This document shows, piece after piece, positions 25,862-35,034 of a stretch of 64,000 bases of DNA. Each line of letters starts with the position of its first letter. Position 1 is the first letter of the stretch. This DNA comes from Micavibrio aeruginosavorus_D. GTDB lineage: Bacteria; Pseudomonadota; Alphaproteobacteria; Micavibrionales; Micavibrionaceae. Where the stretch lies: NCBI RefSeq assembly GCF_051245535.1, contig NZ_CP195303.1, positions 744,001-808,000 on the forward strand, in the 5' to 3' direction. Below the pieces are notes generated by a model. That model had not been told where the DNA came from. It ran no database searches and saw nothing but the letters and a program-made list of their open reading frames with translations. The translations under genes and the position numbers were made by a program.

Positions 25862-26950
25862 ATGTCTGCAAAAAAGACTGTTTTTGCTGTTGTTTCTGTT
25901 TTGCTGGTGGCGGCTGTCGCGTCGGCGTTCTTTGTAAACGGGTATATGTCCAAGCCAGATGAAGCGCCTGCGCCCGCAGGTGGTGGTGTTCAGGCCGTTG
26001 CGGTAGAGGCCGAGGCCCCGACCATCGGGTCCATCAATCGCACGATCGAAGCCGTGGGCACCCTGATCTCCGATGAATCCGTGGTGCTTAGCCCCGAACT
26101 CGCTGGCCGCGTCAGTGCCATCACTTTTAACGAAGGTGAAGCGGTAGCCATCGGCCAATCGCTGATCAAGCTGGATGCGACGGTGAATGCGGCGGAACTG
26201 GCCGAAGCGGAAGCCGCTATGGCTTTGAGCATTGCCAACCATAATCGCGCGGAACGTCTGTTTAAAAGCGGCAGTGGCACGGAACGGGCGCGCGATGAAG
26301 CCGTATCCGCCATGAATGCCGATAAAGCCCGCGTTGATCTGGCGAAGGCGCGTCTGGATAAAATGGATATCAAGGCGCCATTCGATGGTGTCGCGGGCCT
26401 GCGCAATGTCAGCGTGGGGGATTACGTCACGCCGGGGCAGGCCTTAACCAACATTGAAAAAATTGATGTCCTAAAGGTCGATTTCCGCATTCCGGAAGTG
26501 TATCTGGGGTCCATGCGGCATGGGCAGAAAATCAGTGTGCGCGTCGATGCGTTCCCAAATCAAATTTTTGATGGTGAAGTGTTCGCCGTGAACCCGAAGA
26601 TTGATGAATCCGGGCGCAGCATTATCCTGCGCGCGCGGCTGGACAACGATGAAATGATTTTGCGCCCCGGATTATTTGCACGGGTGAATTTGATTGTTGA
26701 AAACCGCGACAACGCCCTGATGATTCCGGAACAAGCCCTGTGGCCGCAGGGCAATCAGCAGGCGGTGTATACGATTGTTGATAACAAACCCGTTCTGGTC
26801 ATCGTTCAAACCGGGCTGCGCCGCAATGGCATGGTGGAAATTACCGAAGGATTGAACACCAATGATATTGTCGTGACCGCCGGGCAAATGAAAATTCGCC
26901 CCAATTCATCGGTGACGATTATTCCCACCAACGCCGCCGCAGGGGAATAA
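25862..26950 (+). CDS. RND efflux periplasmic adaptor (MFP) subunit
   Basis: A 362-residue protein with an N-terminal membrane anchor at 5-27 and an Ala/Pro linker. A lipoyl half (VSAITFNEGEAVAIGQSL), a short alpha-hairpin, and the paired second lipoyl half (DIKAPFDGVAGLRNVSVGD) follow, then the beta-barrel domain. It is of the MexA/AcrA-MdtA family and links the RND pump to an outer-membrane channel. It starts 3 bp before the end of its own operon partner, with the pump gene following after 3 bp. No TolC-type gene is present nearby. Confidence 0.93.
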   Translation: MSAKKTVFAVVSVLLVAAVASAFFVNGYMSKPDEAPAPAGGGVQAVAVEAEAPTIGSINRTIEAVGTLISDESVVLSPELAGRVSAITFNEGEAVAIGQSLIKLDATVNAAELAEAEAAMALSIANHNRAERLFKSGSGTERARDEAVSAMNADKARVDLAKARLDKMDIKAPFDGVAGLRNVSVGDYVTPGQALTNIEKIDVLKVDFRIPEVYLGSMRHGQKISVRVDAFPNQIFDGEVFAVNPKIDESGRSIILRARLDNDEMILRPGLFARVNLIVENRDNALMIPEQALWPQGNQQAVYTIVDNKPVLVIVQTGLRRNGMVEITEGLNTNDIVVTAGQMKIRPNSSVTIIPTNAAAGE

Positions 26951-26953
26951 GCC

Positions 26954-29900
26954 ATGAACCTGCCCGCGCTGTGTATCAATCGTCCGGTCTTTGCCACGGT
27001 GATGAGCCTGATGCTCGTCCTGATCGGTCTCATTTCCTACGACCGTTTGACGGTGCGGGAATACCCGAACATTGACGAACCGATTGTCACGGTTTCCACC
27101 ACCTATGGCGGCGCATCGGCGGAGATTATCGAAAGCCAGATTACCCAGCCGCTGGAAGATTCCCTGTCCGGGATTGAGGGTATTCAATACATCACATCCG
27201 TCAGCCGGGAAGAGCGCAGCCAGATCACGGTCACGTTTGAAGTCGACCGCGATGTTGACGTGGCCGCCAATGATGTGCGCGACCGCGTTAGCCGCGCGCG
27301 CAATGATTTGCCCGATGATGTCGATGAACCCGTCATCGCCAAGGTTGAGGCCGATGCCCAGCCGATTATTTATCTGGCCTTTTCCAGCGACCGCATGAGC
27401 TCGCTCGACGTATCCGATTACGTTGATCGCAATGTAAAGGACCGTTTGCAAATCATTCCCGGCGTTGCCGAGGCCACCATTCTGGGGGAGCGCCGTTATT
27501 CCATGCGCCTGTGGTTGGACCGGGCACGGCTGGCGGCCTATAACATTACGGTGCAGGATGTTGAAAATTCCCTGCGCCAGCAGAATATTGAAATTCCCGC
27601 CGGGCGCATTGAAAGCGTTGAGCGGGAATACACGGTTTTAAGTGAAACCGACCTGCGCAGTGTCCAGCAATTTGAAGACATGATTTTGCGGCAGGATGGT
27701 GGGTATCTGGTGCGCCTGCGCGATGTGGCGCGCGTGGAGTTGGGGGCGGAAGATGAACGCCGCATCACCCGCTTTAACGGCGAAAGCGCCGTGGCCATCG
27801 GGATTGTCAAACAATCCGTGGCCAACCCGCTGGAAGTATCACAGGCCCTGCGCGCATTGCTGCCTGAATTGGAAACACAATTGCCCGAAGGCATGCGCGT
27901 GGCCATTGCCTATGACTCATCCATTTTTATTGAGGAGTCGATCAAGGCGGTTTACCACACCATTGGTGAGGCTGTTGTTCTGGTCGCTTTGGTCGTGTTT
28001 TTCTTCCTGCGCACGGGCCGGGCTACGATTATCCCGCTGGTCACCATCCCTGTGTCCCTGATCGGGGCGATGGCGATGATGTATGTGTTCGGGTTTTCCA
28101 TCAACACACTGACCTTGCTGGCCATGGTTCTGGCGATTGGTCTGGTGGTGGATGACGCCATTGTCATGCTGGAAAATATCTACCGCCATATCGAAATGGG
28201 TAAAAAACCCATCGAAGCGGCGATGCAGGGCAGCAAGGAAATCGTTTTCGCCATTGTTGCCATGACCATCACGCTGGCGACCGTTTATGCACCCATTGGG
28301 TTTATGGAGGGGCGGACCGGGCGATTATTTACTGAATTTGCGCTGACGCTGGCTGGGGCGGTTCTTGTTTCGGGGTTTGTGGCCCTGACACTGACGCCCA
28401 TGATGTGTTCACGCATGTTGAAACACGAAGAAAACCACAGTTGGTTTTACCGTTTTTCTGAAAAACTTCTGAATGGTTTGACCGATGCGTACAAAAAATC
28501 GTTGGAAGCGGTTTTGCATGTCCGCCCGCTGGTGATTGTTGTTGGGCTGTGCGTTGCCGGGTTGGCCGGGTGGTTGTTTACACAAATTCCGTCCGAATTA
28601 TCACCCACGGAAGATCGTGGAAATATCGTGGCGATTGCGTCCGCTCCGGAGGGGGCGTCAATTGAATATACGGACCGCTATGTCCGCCAGATGGAGGAAT
28701 TGGCCAACACGCTGCCGGAAGTAAACCGCGTTTTTGCCGTTGTCGGGTTTCCGCAAGTCTCCAACGGGCGCATGTTTATCCGTATGGAAGATTGGGATGA
28801 CCGCGAGCGGTCACAACAGGATATGGCCGCCGAACTGGCCCCGAAAATGCGGCAAATTCCCGGCGTGATGGCATTTCCAACCAACCCGCCATCATTGGGG
28901 CAACGCGCCGGGACGAAACCTGTGCAGGTTGTTGTGATGTCAACGGATACGTACCCGGAAATCAACGCGCTGGCGGAACAGATTGTTGATCGTGTTGCCG
29001 ATCATCCATCCATGTCGGGGATCGAAACCGATCTGAAACTGAATAAACCGCAATTGCGTGTCGATGTTGACCGCGATAAATCCGCCGATCTGGGCATTGA
29101 TGCCGCAACATTGGGCCGCACCATGGAAACCATGCTGGGCGGACGGCAAGTCACACGGTTTAAACGTGAAGGCAAGCAATATGACGTGATATTGCAGGTC
29201 GCCGACGTTGATCGCAAAAATCCGCAAGACATTACGAATATTTACGTGCGCGGACAGGGGGGTGACATGGTGCCATTGTCCAACCTGATCAGCGTGCAGG
29301 AATCTGTCGCGCCGCGTGAATTGAACCACTTCAACAAATTGCGGGCGGTGACGATTACCGCCAACGTGAACGATGGCTATACGCTGGGTGAAGCACTGGC
29401 CGTGATTGAAAAGGCCGCGAACGATGTCCTGCCCGCCACCGCACAACTGGATTACAACGGCATTTCGCGTGAGTTTAAGGAAAGCAGTTCCAGCCTGTAT
29501 GTCACATTCGTGCTGGCCTTGTTCTTTATCTATCTGGTTCTGGCGGCGCAGTTTGAAAGTTTCCGCGATCCATTCATCATCATGCTGACCGTTCCGTTGT
29601 CGATGACCGGCGCGTTGCTGGCGTTATATTTCACCAATGGAACGTTGAATGTGTACAGCCAGATTGGCCTTGTGACCCTGATCGGGTTGATTACCAAGCA
29701 CGGTATTTTGATCGTGGAATTTGCCAATCAGGCACAGGAATCCGGGAAGCGCCGGGCCGATGCGGTCATTGATGCCGCGGTTCAACGCCTGCGCCCGATT
29801 TTGATGACCACCGGGGCCATGGTTTTAGGGGCGTTGCCATTGGCGTTGGCCAGCGGTGCCGGGGCCGAAAGCCGTCAATCCATTGGCTGGGTCATCGTGG

Positions 29901-30022
29901 GTGGTTTGCTGGTGGGGACGTTGTTCACGCTCTACGTCATTCCCACCGTGTACACGTACCTGTCCAGCCGCAAATGGATGCACGCGGCCAGTGACGATGC
30001 CACACCCGTCGCGGCGGAATAA
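26954..30022 (+). CDS. RND efflux transporter, HAE-1 family
   Basis: A 1022-residue inner-membrane proton/drug antiporter of the AcrB/MexB class. The duplicated two-half organisation is clear, with transmembrane helices near 11-28, 340-540 and 860-1000 and the proton-relay pair Asp400/Asp401 in GLVVDDAIVML. The large periplasmic loops are present, so the pump looks complete. Length agrees with the family. It is in operon with the adaptor gene and ends back to back with the convergent aldo-keto reductase (0 bp apart). Substrates cannot be predicted, but this is the drug rather than the heavy-metal class; the metal class appears at the right end of the window. Confidence 0.94.
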   Translation: MNLPALCINRPVFATVMSLMLVLIGLISYDRLTVREYPNIDEPIVTVSTTYGGASAEIIESQITQPLEDSLSGIEGIQYITSVSREERSQITVTFEVDRDVDVAANDVRDRVSRARNDLPDDVDEPVIAKVEADAQPIIYLAFSSDRMSSLDVSDYVDRNVKDRLQIIPGVAEATILGERRYSMRLWLDRARLAAYNITVQDVENSLRQQNIEIPAGRIESVEREYTVLSETDLRSVQQFEDMILRQDGGYLVRLRDVARVELGAEDERRITRFNGESAVAIGIVKQSVANPLEVSQALRALLPELETQLPEGMRVAIAYDSSIFIEESIKAVYHTIGEAVVLVALVVFFFLRTGRATIIPLVTIPVSLIGAMAMMYVFGFSINTLTLLAMVLAIGLVVDDAIVMLENIYRHIEMGKKPIEAAMQGSKEIVFAIVAMTITLATVYAPIGFMEGRTGRLFTEFALTLAGAVLVSGFVALTLTPMMCSRMLKHEENHSWFYRFSEKLLNGLTDAYKKSLEAVLHVRPLVIVVGLCVAGLAGWLFTQIPSELSPTEDRGNIVAIASAPEGASIEYTDRYVRQMEELANTLPEVNRVFAVVGFPQVSNGRMFIRMEDWDDRERSQQDMAAELAPKMRQIPGVMAFPTNPPSLGQRAGTKPVQVVVMSTDTYPEINALAEQIVDRVADHPSMSGIETDLKLNKPQLRVDVDRDKSADLGIDAATLGRTMETMLGGRQVTRFKREGKQYDVILQVADVDRKNPQDITNIYVRGQGGDMVPLSNLISVQESVAPRELNHFNKLRAVTITANVNDGYTLGEALAVIEKAANDVLPATAQLDYNGISREFKESSSSLYVTFVLALFFIYLVLAAQFESFRDPFIIMLTVPLSMTGALLALYFTNGTLNVYSQIGLVTLIGLITKHGILIVEFANQAQESGKRRADAVIDAAVQRLRPILMTTGAMVLGALPLALASGAGAESRQSIGWVIVGGLLVGTLFTLYVIPTVYTYLSSRKWMHAASDDATPVAAE

Positions 30023-31072
30023 TCAATACGGAATGGGGTAATTGCGATACACACGGTCAATATCGGCCAGCGTGTCGCGCGATAATTCCAGATCAAACGC
30101 ATCCATATTGGATTTTAATTGATCCATGGATGTTGCGCCGATGATCGTGGACGTGACGAAGGGCTGCGTATCACAGAATTTCAACGCCATCTGGCACGGG
30201 TCCAGCCCGTATTTTTTCGCCACGTCATGATATGCGGCAACGGCCTTGTGTGCGTTTTCGCTGTCACGATGCAAGGGGCGTGAATCCAGCGACCAGCGTG
30301 ATCCCGTTGGGCGCGCGCCGTTGGCATATTTCCCCGCCATAAATCCACCCGCCAACGGCGACCACGGCAGGTACGCGATATTTTCACGCACGCACACTTC
30401 CGCCAGCCACGGTTCATCGACACGGTTGAGCAGGGAATATTCATTCTGCATCGACACCATCGGGGTCAGGCCATTGTCCCGTGCAATACGGTTATAGGCC
30501 ATCACGCCCCACGGTGTTTCATTGGATAATCCCGCATGGCGGATTTTTCCGGCGTGGACCAGTTCGGTCAGGGTTTGCAAAACCTCCAGGAAATTATCTT
30601 CAATTTCCGCCGTGGTGTTCGCGGTAAAATCCACCGCGCCGCCCCAATGGTTGCGGAAATGGGGGTAGGGGCGGTTGGGCCAGTGCAGTTGATACAGGTC
30701 AATATAATCGGTTTGCAGGCGCTTTAAGCTGCCCTCGACCGCTTCCAGAATATTGGTGCGATCAATCGTGGCTTTACCACCGCGCACCCACGCCATGCCG
30801 GACCCGGCAATTTTTGTGGCCAGAATAATTTTGTCGCGGTTTTTACGCGCCGCAAACCATGTGCCGATAATCTGTTCAGTCTTCCCATACGTATCCGGTG
30901 TTGGCGGCACGGCATACATTTCCGCCGTGTCGAAAAAATTGACCCCGCGGGAGGTGGCATAATCCATCTGCGCATGCCCTTCGGCCTCCGTATTCTGTCG
31001 CCCCCATGTCATGGTGCCAAGGCAGATGCGCGATACGGATAATCCGGTGGTGCCCAATGTTGAATGACGCAT
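30023..31072 (-). CDS. tas: Aldo/keto reductase, Tas-like
   Basis: A 349-residue NADPH-dependent TIM-barrel reductase with catalytic Asp48, Tyr53 (AEMYAVPP), Lys87 (LATKIAG) and His130 (YQLHW). The overall sequence follows E. coli Tas closely, including GTMTWG near the start and IGATSMDQLK near the end. The natural substrate is not known in general for this group. It abuts the RND gene on the other strand and is 5 bp downstream of the SulP gene on the same strand, which suggests co-transcription. Confidence 0.9.
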   Translation of the reverse strand: MRHSTLGTTGLSVSRICLGTMTWGRQNTEAEGHAQMDYATSRGVNFFDTAEMYAVPPTPDTYGKTEQIIGTWFAARKNRDKIILATKIAGSGMAWVRGGKATIDRTNILEAVEGSLKRLQTDYIDLYQLHWPNRPYPHFRNHWGGAVDFTANTTAEIEDNFLEVLQTLTELVHAGKIRHAGLSNETPWGVMAYNRIARDNGLTPMVSMQNEYSLLNRVDEPWLAEVCVRENIAYLPWSPLAGGFMAGKYANGARPTGSRWSLDSRPLHRDSENAHKAVAAYHDVAKKYGLDPCQMALKFCDTQPFVTSTIIGATSMDQLKSNMDAFDLELSRDTLADIDRVYRNYPIPY

Positions 31073-31077
31073 GGTTG

Positions 31078-32805
31078 TTACTCTTTCGTTTCAGTGGCGA
31101 TTAAATCGGCGGCCCGTTTAACGCCTTCGGCAAAATTATGCGTCAGGATCAGATCCGGGTAATGTTGGAACAGTTTCATGTTGAACATGATTTTCATGGG
31201 TTCCGGTTGAATCCCTGTCAAAATCACGCGGATATTGGCACGGTGGCACCGGCGAATAAATTCCTCCAGCGCGGTTTCGCCACTGGAATCAATCATTGGC
31301 ACTTGCCCCATGCGCAGGATAAAGATTTTTGGTTTGACCACCATCTGGTCCAGAACATCCAGCAGGCGGGACGATACGCCGAAGAACAAGGGCCCGCGCA
31401 ATTGATAGGCTTCAACCCCCTCCGGTAAATGGGACCGCATGTCGTAATGCTGGTCTTCATGCCGGATCATGTCGGCCACATCCGATTCAACCAATGTGAT
31501 ATGTGTTTGCATTTCAAAGGCGTGGGTCATGCGCACCATGAATAAAATGGCGGCCATCACAACACCAACTTCAATCGCCACGGTCAAATCCACGGCAACG
31601 GTCAGGAAGAAGGTGATCAGCAGGACGGCCTTGTCCCCCCATGGGGATTTCAGCAGGTGAATGAATTTTTCATGCTCGCTCATGTTCCAGGCCACGATGA
31701 CAAGGACCGAGGCCAGAACCGCCAGCGGAATGTATGAGGCCAGCGGTGCCAGAAACAGGATAAAGCCCAATACAAAGATGGCGTGCAATATGCCCGACAC
31801 GGGTGATTTCGCCCCGGACCGGATGTTGGTGGCGGTGCGGGCAATGGCCCCGGTCGCGGGCATGCCACCGAACAACGCGCTGGCGCAATTGGCCACACCT
31901 TGCCCGACCAGTTCGCAATTCGATTTATGCCGCCGCCCGGTCATACCATCGGCCACAACGGCGGAGAGGAGGGATTCAACGCCCGCCAGAAACGCAATGG
32001 TCAGGGCGGATGGAATTAATTCGGCAACACGCGCCGCCGTAATACCATCGGGCCATGACGGCGCGGGGATGGTGTTGGGAATACCGCCAAACACAGACCC
32101 AATGGTCGGCACGTCCATTTTTGTGAAATAAACAAGGGTAGAGGCCAGAACAACCGCAACCAGAAAACCGGGGATTTTCGGCGCAAAACGGCGCAGGCCG
32201 ATAATGGTGGCAAGGCCCAGCCCGGCAATCAGAACACTGCCCTGCATCATTGTATCGCGCGCATGCCAGAAGGCACCGACCTTCTCAAAAAACTCACCCG
32301 GAACGTGATCCATCTGCAACCCGAACAAATCTTTGATCTGGCTGGTGAAGATAATCACGGCAATACCGGCGGTGAATCCGGTGATAACGGGTTGCGGGAT
32401 ATATTTTATCCATGTGCCCAGTCGTGCGAGTCCGGCAACGACCAAAATGGCCCCGGCCATCAATGTGGCGATGACCAGACCGTCATATCCAAATTTTTCG
32501 ATGACGTTGTAAATAACAACAACGAAGGCCCCGGTGGGACCGCCAATCTGAAACCGGCTGCCGCCCAAGGCGGAAATCAGGAAGCCAGCGACGATCAGGG
32601 TAATCAGCCCCTTGTCCGGTGTGGTTCCGGATGCAATGCCCAACGCCATGGCGAGCGGCAGGGCCACAATCGCCACCGTTAAACCCGCAATCACGTCATC
32701 GCGAAAATCAGATGCTCGGTATCCCTGTTGCAGGACGACGAACAATTTCGGGATATAAAGATGCCACCATTTTGCGGTGATTGCTTGGGTCTGGGACGAG
32801 GACAT
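31078..32805 (-). CDS. SulP-family anion transporter with STAS domain
   Basis: A 575-residue inner-membrane transporter: about 12 helices from 35 to 430 in the SLC26/SulP pattern (LGIASGTTPDKGLIT, IGGPTGAFVVVIYN), then a cytoplasmic STAS domain (445-565, PMIDSSGETALEEF). Family members carry sulfate, bicarbonate or dicarboxylates; which one cannot be told. Start at 32805 is preceded by AAGGAG. Followed closely by tas. Confidence 0.93.
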   Translation of the reverse strand: MSSSQTQAITAKWWHLYIPKLFVVLQQGYRASDFRDDVIAGLTVAIVALPLAMALGIASGTTPDKGLITLIVAGFLISALGGSRFQIGGPTGAFVVVIYNVIEKFGYDGLVIATLMAGAILVVAGLARLGTWIKYIPQPVITGFTAGIAVIIFTSQIKDLFGLQMDHVPGEFFEKVGAFWHARDTMMQGSVLIAGLGLATIIGLRRFAPKIPGFLVAVVLASTLVYFTKMDVPTIGSVFGGIPNTIPAPSWPDGITAARVAELIPSALTIAFLAGVESLLSAVVADGMTGRRHKSNCELVGQGVANCASALFGGMPATGAIARTATNIRSGAKSPVSGILHAIFVLGFILFLAPLASYIPLAVLASVLVIVAWNMSEHEKFIHLLKSPWGDKAVLLITFFLTVAVDLTVAIEVGVVMAAILFMVRMTHAFEMQTHITLVESDVADMIRHEDQHYDMRSHLPEGVEAYQLRGPLFFGVSSRLLDVLDQMVVKPKIFILRMGQVPMIDSSGETALEEFIRRCHRANIRVILTGIQPEPMKIMFNMKLFQHYPDLILTHNFAEGVKRAADLIATETKE

Positions 32806-32868
32806 GGGCGGACGACTCCTTCAATGCCGTCAGCATAGGCCCCGAAACACTGTTTTTAAAGGAGATTT

Positions 32869-33468
32869 TTAGGGGGTTTTCTTGGGAAGCGCATTCAACG
32901 CCGGGTTTTTAATGGCTTTGTTTTGATTGTCGGCCAATTGGGTAAAGCGATCCTGAAATTCCGATTCCAGACCGAAATGGGCCTCGCGGCGTTCCCCGTC
33001 ATTTGCCGTGAAGCGGAGATAGCTTTCCATGATATTATAAACATATTCGCATGCAATATGCGTTGACCCCACGCACATACGCAGGCCGTCAAGATGATGC
33101 GGGCCGACGTAGCGCTGTGTTGCTTCTGCGCTATGATCATGCGCGGCGGCCGGTGCATGCAAATGATCATCCATCATCTGGTGCAGCCGATCATTGACAT
33201 CACTGCGGATCAGCATGGAAATTTGACGGGCTTGCGGCGCATACGCATTCCAACGGTCAACGCGGTCTTTCAATTCCTGCATGTCACTGGCAAAAACCCA
33301 GTAGGTTTTCTTTTCCGCCAGTTCAGACAGTAGCCGCGTGATGGCCGTGGGGGCGACCCATTGAATATCTGCTTGCGGAATAACATCGGTTTTGATCGGG
33401 GCTGGAAGCGTAACAGCCTCAACCGTTTTGACAAAAGCGCGGCGTAATAAAGCGGGCAATCGAAGCAT
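32869..33468 (-). CDS. Protein of unknown function with conserved His-rich central segment
   Basis: A 199-residue protein without signal peptide or clear membrane span. A segment near residue 105 reads HLHAPAAAHDHSAE, with five His in 15 residues; another holds GPHHLDGLRMCVG. It is helical and charged elsewhere. It lies 60 bp past the end of the OYE gene on the same strand and might be the last gene of the Zur-associated operon, or be separate. His content could mean metal binding. No family recognised. Confidence 0.7.
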   Translation of the reverse strand: MLRLPALLRRAFVKTVEAVTLPAPIKTDVIPQADIQWVAPTAITRLLSELAEKKTYWVFASDMQELKDRVDRWNAYAPQARQISMLIRSDVNDRLHQMMDDHLHAPAAAHDHSAEATQRYVGPHHLDGLRMCVGSTHIACEYVYNIMESYLRFTANDGERREAHFGLESEFQDRFTQLADNQNKAIKNPALNALPKKTP

Positions 33469-33528
33469 GGCATTCTCTTTTTGTTTGAATGCCCTGACTT
33501 TAGTAATTTAATATTACTATGTCAAATA

Positions 33529-34602
33529 TTACGCCCGCGCATATTGAACGGGCAGCTTCACAGCATCGGCATGGCCCAAGGATTTGGCCGCATTGACCGC
33601 CCAATACGGATTGCGCAGCAATTCACGGCCCAGCAAGACCAGATCGGCTTGGCCTTCACGGATGATGGCGTCCGCCTGTTCCGGGGTTGTGATCAATCCC
33701 ACGGCGGCGGACAGGATGCCGCCTTTGTTCCGCACGGCATCGGCCAGCGGGACCTGATATCCCGGTCCGACCGGGTAATGTTGTGCATCACCGGACCGTA
33801 ATCCGCCGGATGAACAATCGACCAGATCGACCCCAGCGGATTTCAATGTGCGGGCGAGGGTGACGGAATCCTCAACATTCCATCCGCCGTCCACCCAATC
33901 GCTTGCGGAAATGCGGACAGTCAAAGGCAGGTGGTTCGGCCAGACGGTTTGCACGGCGGCAACAACCTCCATCAACGCACGGCAACGACTATCAAATGAT
34001 CCGCCATATTGGTCATCGCGTGTGTTGGTCAGGGGCGAAAGAAAAGAATGCAGCAAATATCCATGGGCCGCATGAATTTCCAGCCATTCATATCCGGCCT
34101 TGACCGCACGGGCCGCGGAATCACGAAATGCGTTTACAATCGCGGTGATTTCCGCGTGGTTCAATGCGTGGGGAACTTTGTTTTGATGGCCGCCAAAGGC
34201 TTCGTTCGTAGGCGCAACAACATCCCATCCGCCTTCATTATTGCCGATGTGATGCCCACCGTCCCATGGCACAGCGGAACTGGCCTTGCGTCCGGCGTGA
34301 CCAATTTGAATGCCGGGTACGGCGCCATGATGTTTAATCATCGCGTTGATGCGGGCCAGTGGTTCGATCTGGCTGTCCACCCACAATCCGGCGCAGGCCG
34401 GGGTGATGCGTCCGTCCGGTGTCACGGCTGTGGCCTCGGCAATCACCAATCCAACACCGCCAATGGCGCGTGTGGCCAGATGCGCCAAATGCCAGTTATT
34501 GGCATGACCATCCACCGACGAATATTGGCACATCGGTGACATGCCAATGCGGTTGCGTAAGGTGACAGATTTAATCGTCAGCGGGTCAAACAGATGGGGC
34601 AT
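33529..34602 (-). CDS. NADH:flavin oxidoreductase, Old Yellow Enzyme family
   Basis: A 357-residue FMN-dependent TIM-barrel enzyme of the OYE/YqjM group: LFDPLTIKSVTLRNRIGMSP at the start, HAAHGYLLHSFLSP in the middle, and an Arg-rich C-terminus. The N-terminal CQYSSVDGHANNWH motif is of the thermophilic-like (YqjM) class, where the Cys tunes the flavin. It reduces activated C=C bonds. Possible starts are GTG 34614, ATG 34611 and ATG 34602, all inside the end of the zur-like gene, so translation is probably coupled. It is the last gene of the Zur-associated operon. Confidence 0.88.
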   Translation of the reverse strand: MPHLFDPLTIKSVTLRNRIGMSPMCQYSSVDGHANNWHLAHLATRAIGGVGLVIAEATAVTPDGRITPACAGLWVDSQIEPLARINAMIKHHGAVPGIQIGHAGRKASSAVPWDGGHHIGNNEGGWDVVAPTNEAFGGHQNKVPHALNHAEITAIVNAFRDSAARAVKAGYEWLEIHAAHGYLLHSFLSPLTNTRDDQYGGSFDSRCRALMEVVAAVQTVWPNHLPLTVRISASDWVDGGWNVEDSVTLARTLKSAGVDLVDCSSGGLRSGDAQHYPVGPGYQVPLADAVRNKGGILSAAVGLITTPEQADAIIREGQADLVLLGRELLRNPYWAVNAAKSLGHADAVKLPVQYARA

Positions 34603-35032
34603 TATGATCATCACATTTCATGCACACGCCACGGATTTCCATGGAGGTGGCGAGGGGTTTAAAACCAACCCCCTTAAAATGTGAGTCTTTGAGGATCTTT
34701 TCAAGGGCTGGAATCTGCATTTCCTGCACATCACCGCATGATTGGCATATGGCAAATTGCGCGCTGTGTTCGTGCCCGTGCCCGTCACAGCACAAAACAT
34801 AGGCGTTCAGGCTCTCAATCCGGTGGATCAGATGAACGGATTCCAGAAATTCCAACGCCCGGTACACGGTCGGCGGTTTTGTCCCTTCCGGCATCAAGCG
34901 CAGAACGTCATAGGCCCCGACTGGCTTGTCGGCTTTGGCAATGACGGCGAACACATCGCGGCGCGGGTCGGTTAAACGCGCGCCAAGTTCGGCACAGATG
35001 TTTTCAAGGTTCTTTGATACGCCGCATGCCAT
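34586..35032 (-). CDS. zur: Fur-family metalloregulator, Zur-like
   Basis: A 148-residue winged-helix repressor. DNA-binding domain 15-85 with the Fur recognition helix (TVYRALEFLE); two Cys pairs at 96/99 and 137/140 form the structural zinc site; His-rich HGHEHS at 85-90 and nearby residues could bind the sensing metal. The GAYDVLRLM motif resembles Zur rather than Fur or PerR. It is the fifth gene of its operon, whose promoter carries a palindrome of matching type, so self-repression in zinc excess is likely. Its stop lies inside the next gene. Confidence 0.85.
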   Translation of the reverse strand: MACGVSKNLENICAELGARLTDPRRDVFAVIAKADKPVGAYDVLRLMPEGTKPPTVYRALEFLESVHLIHRIESLNAYVLCCDGHGHEHSAQFAICQSCGDVQEMQIPALEKILKDSHFKGVGFKPLATSMEIRGVCMKCDDHNAPSV

Positions 35033-35034
35033 GA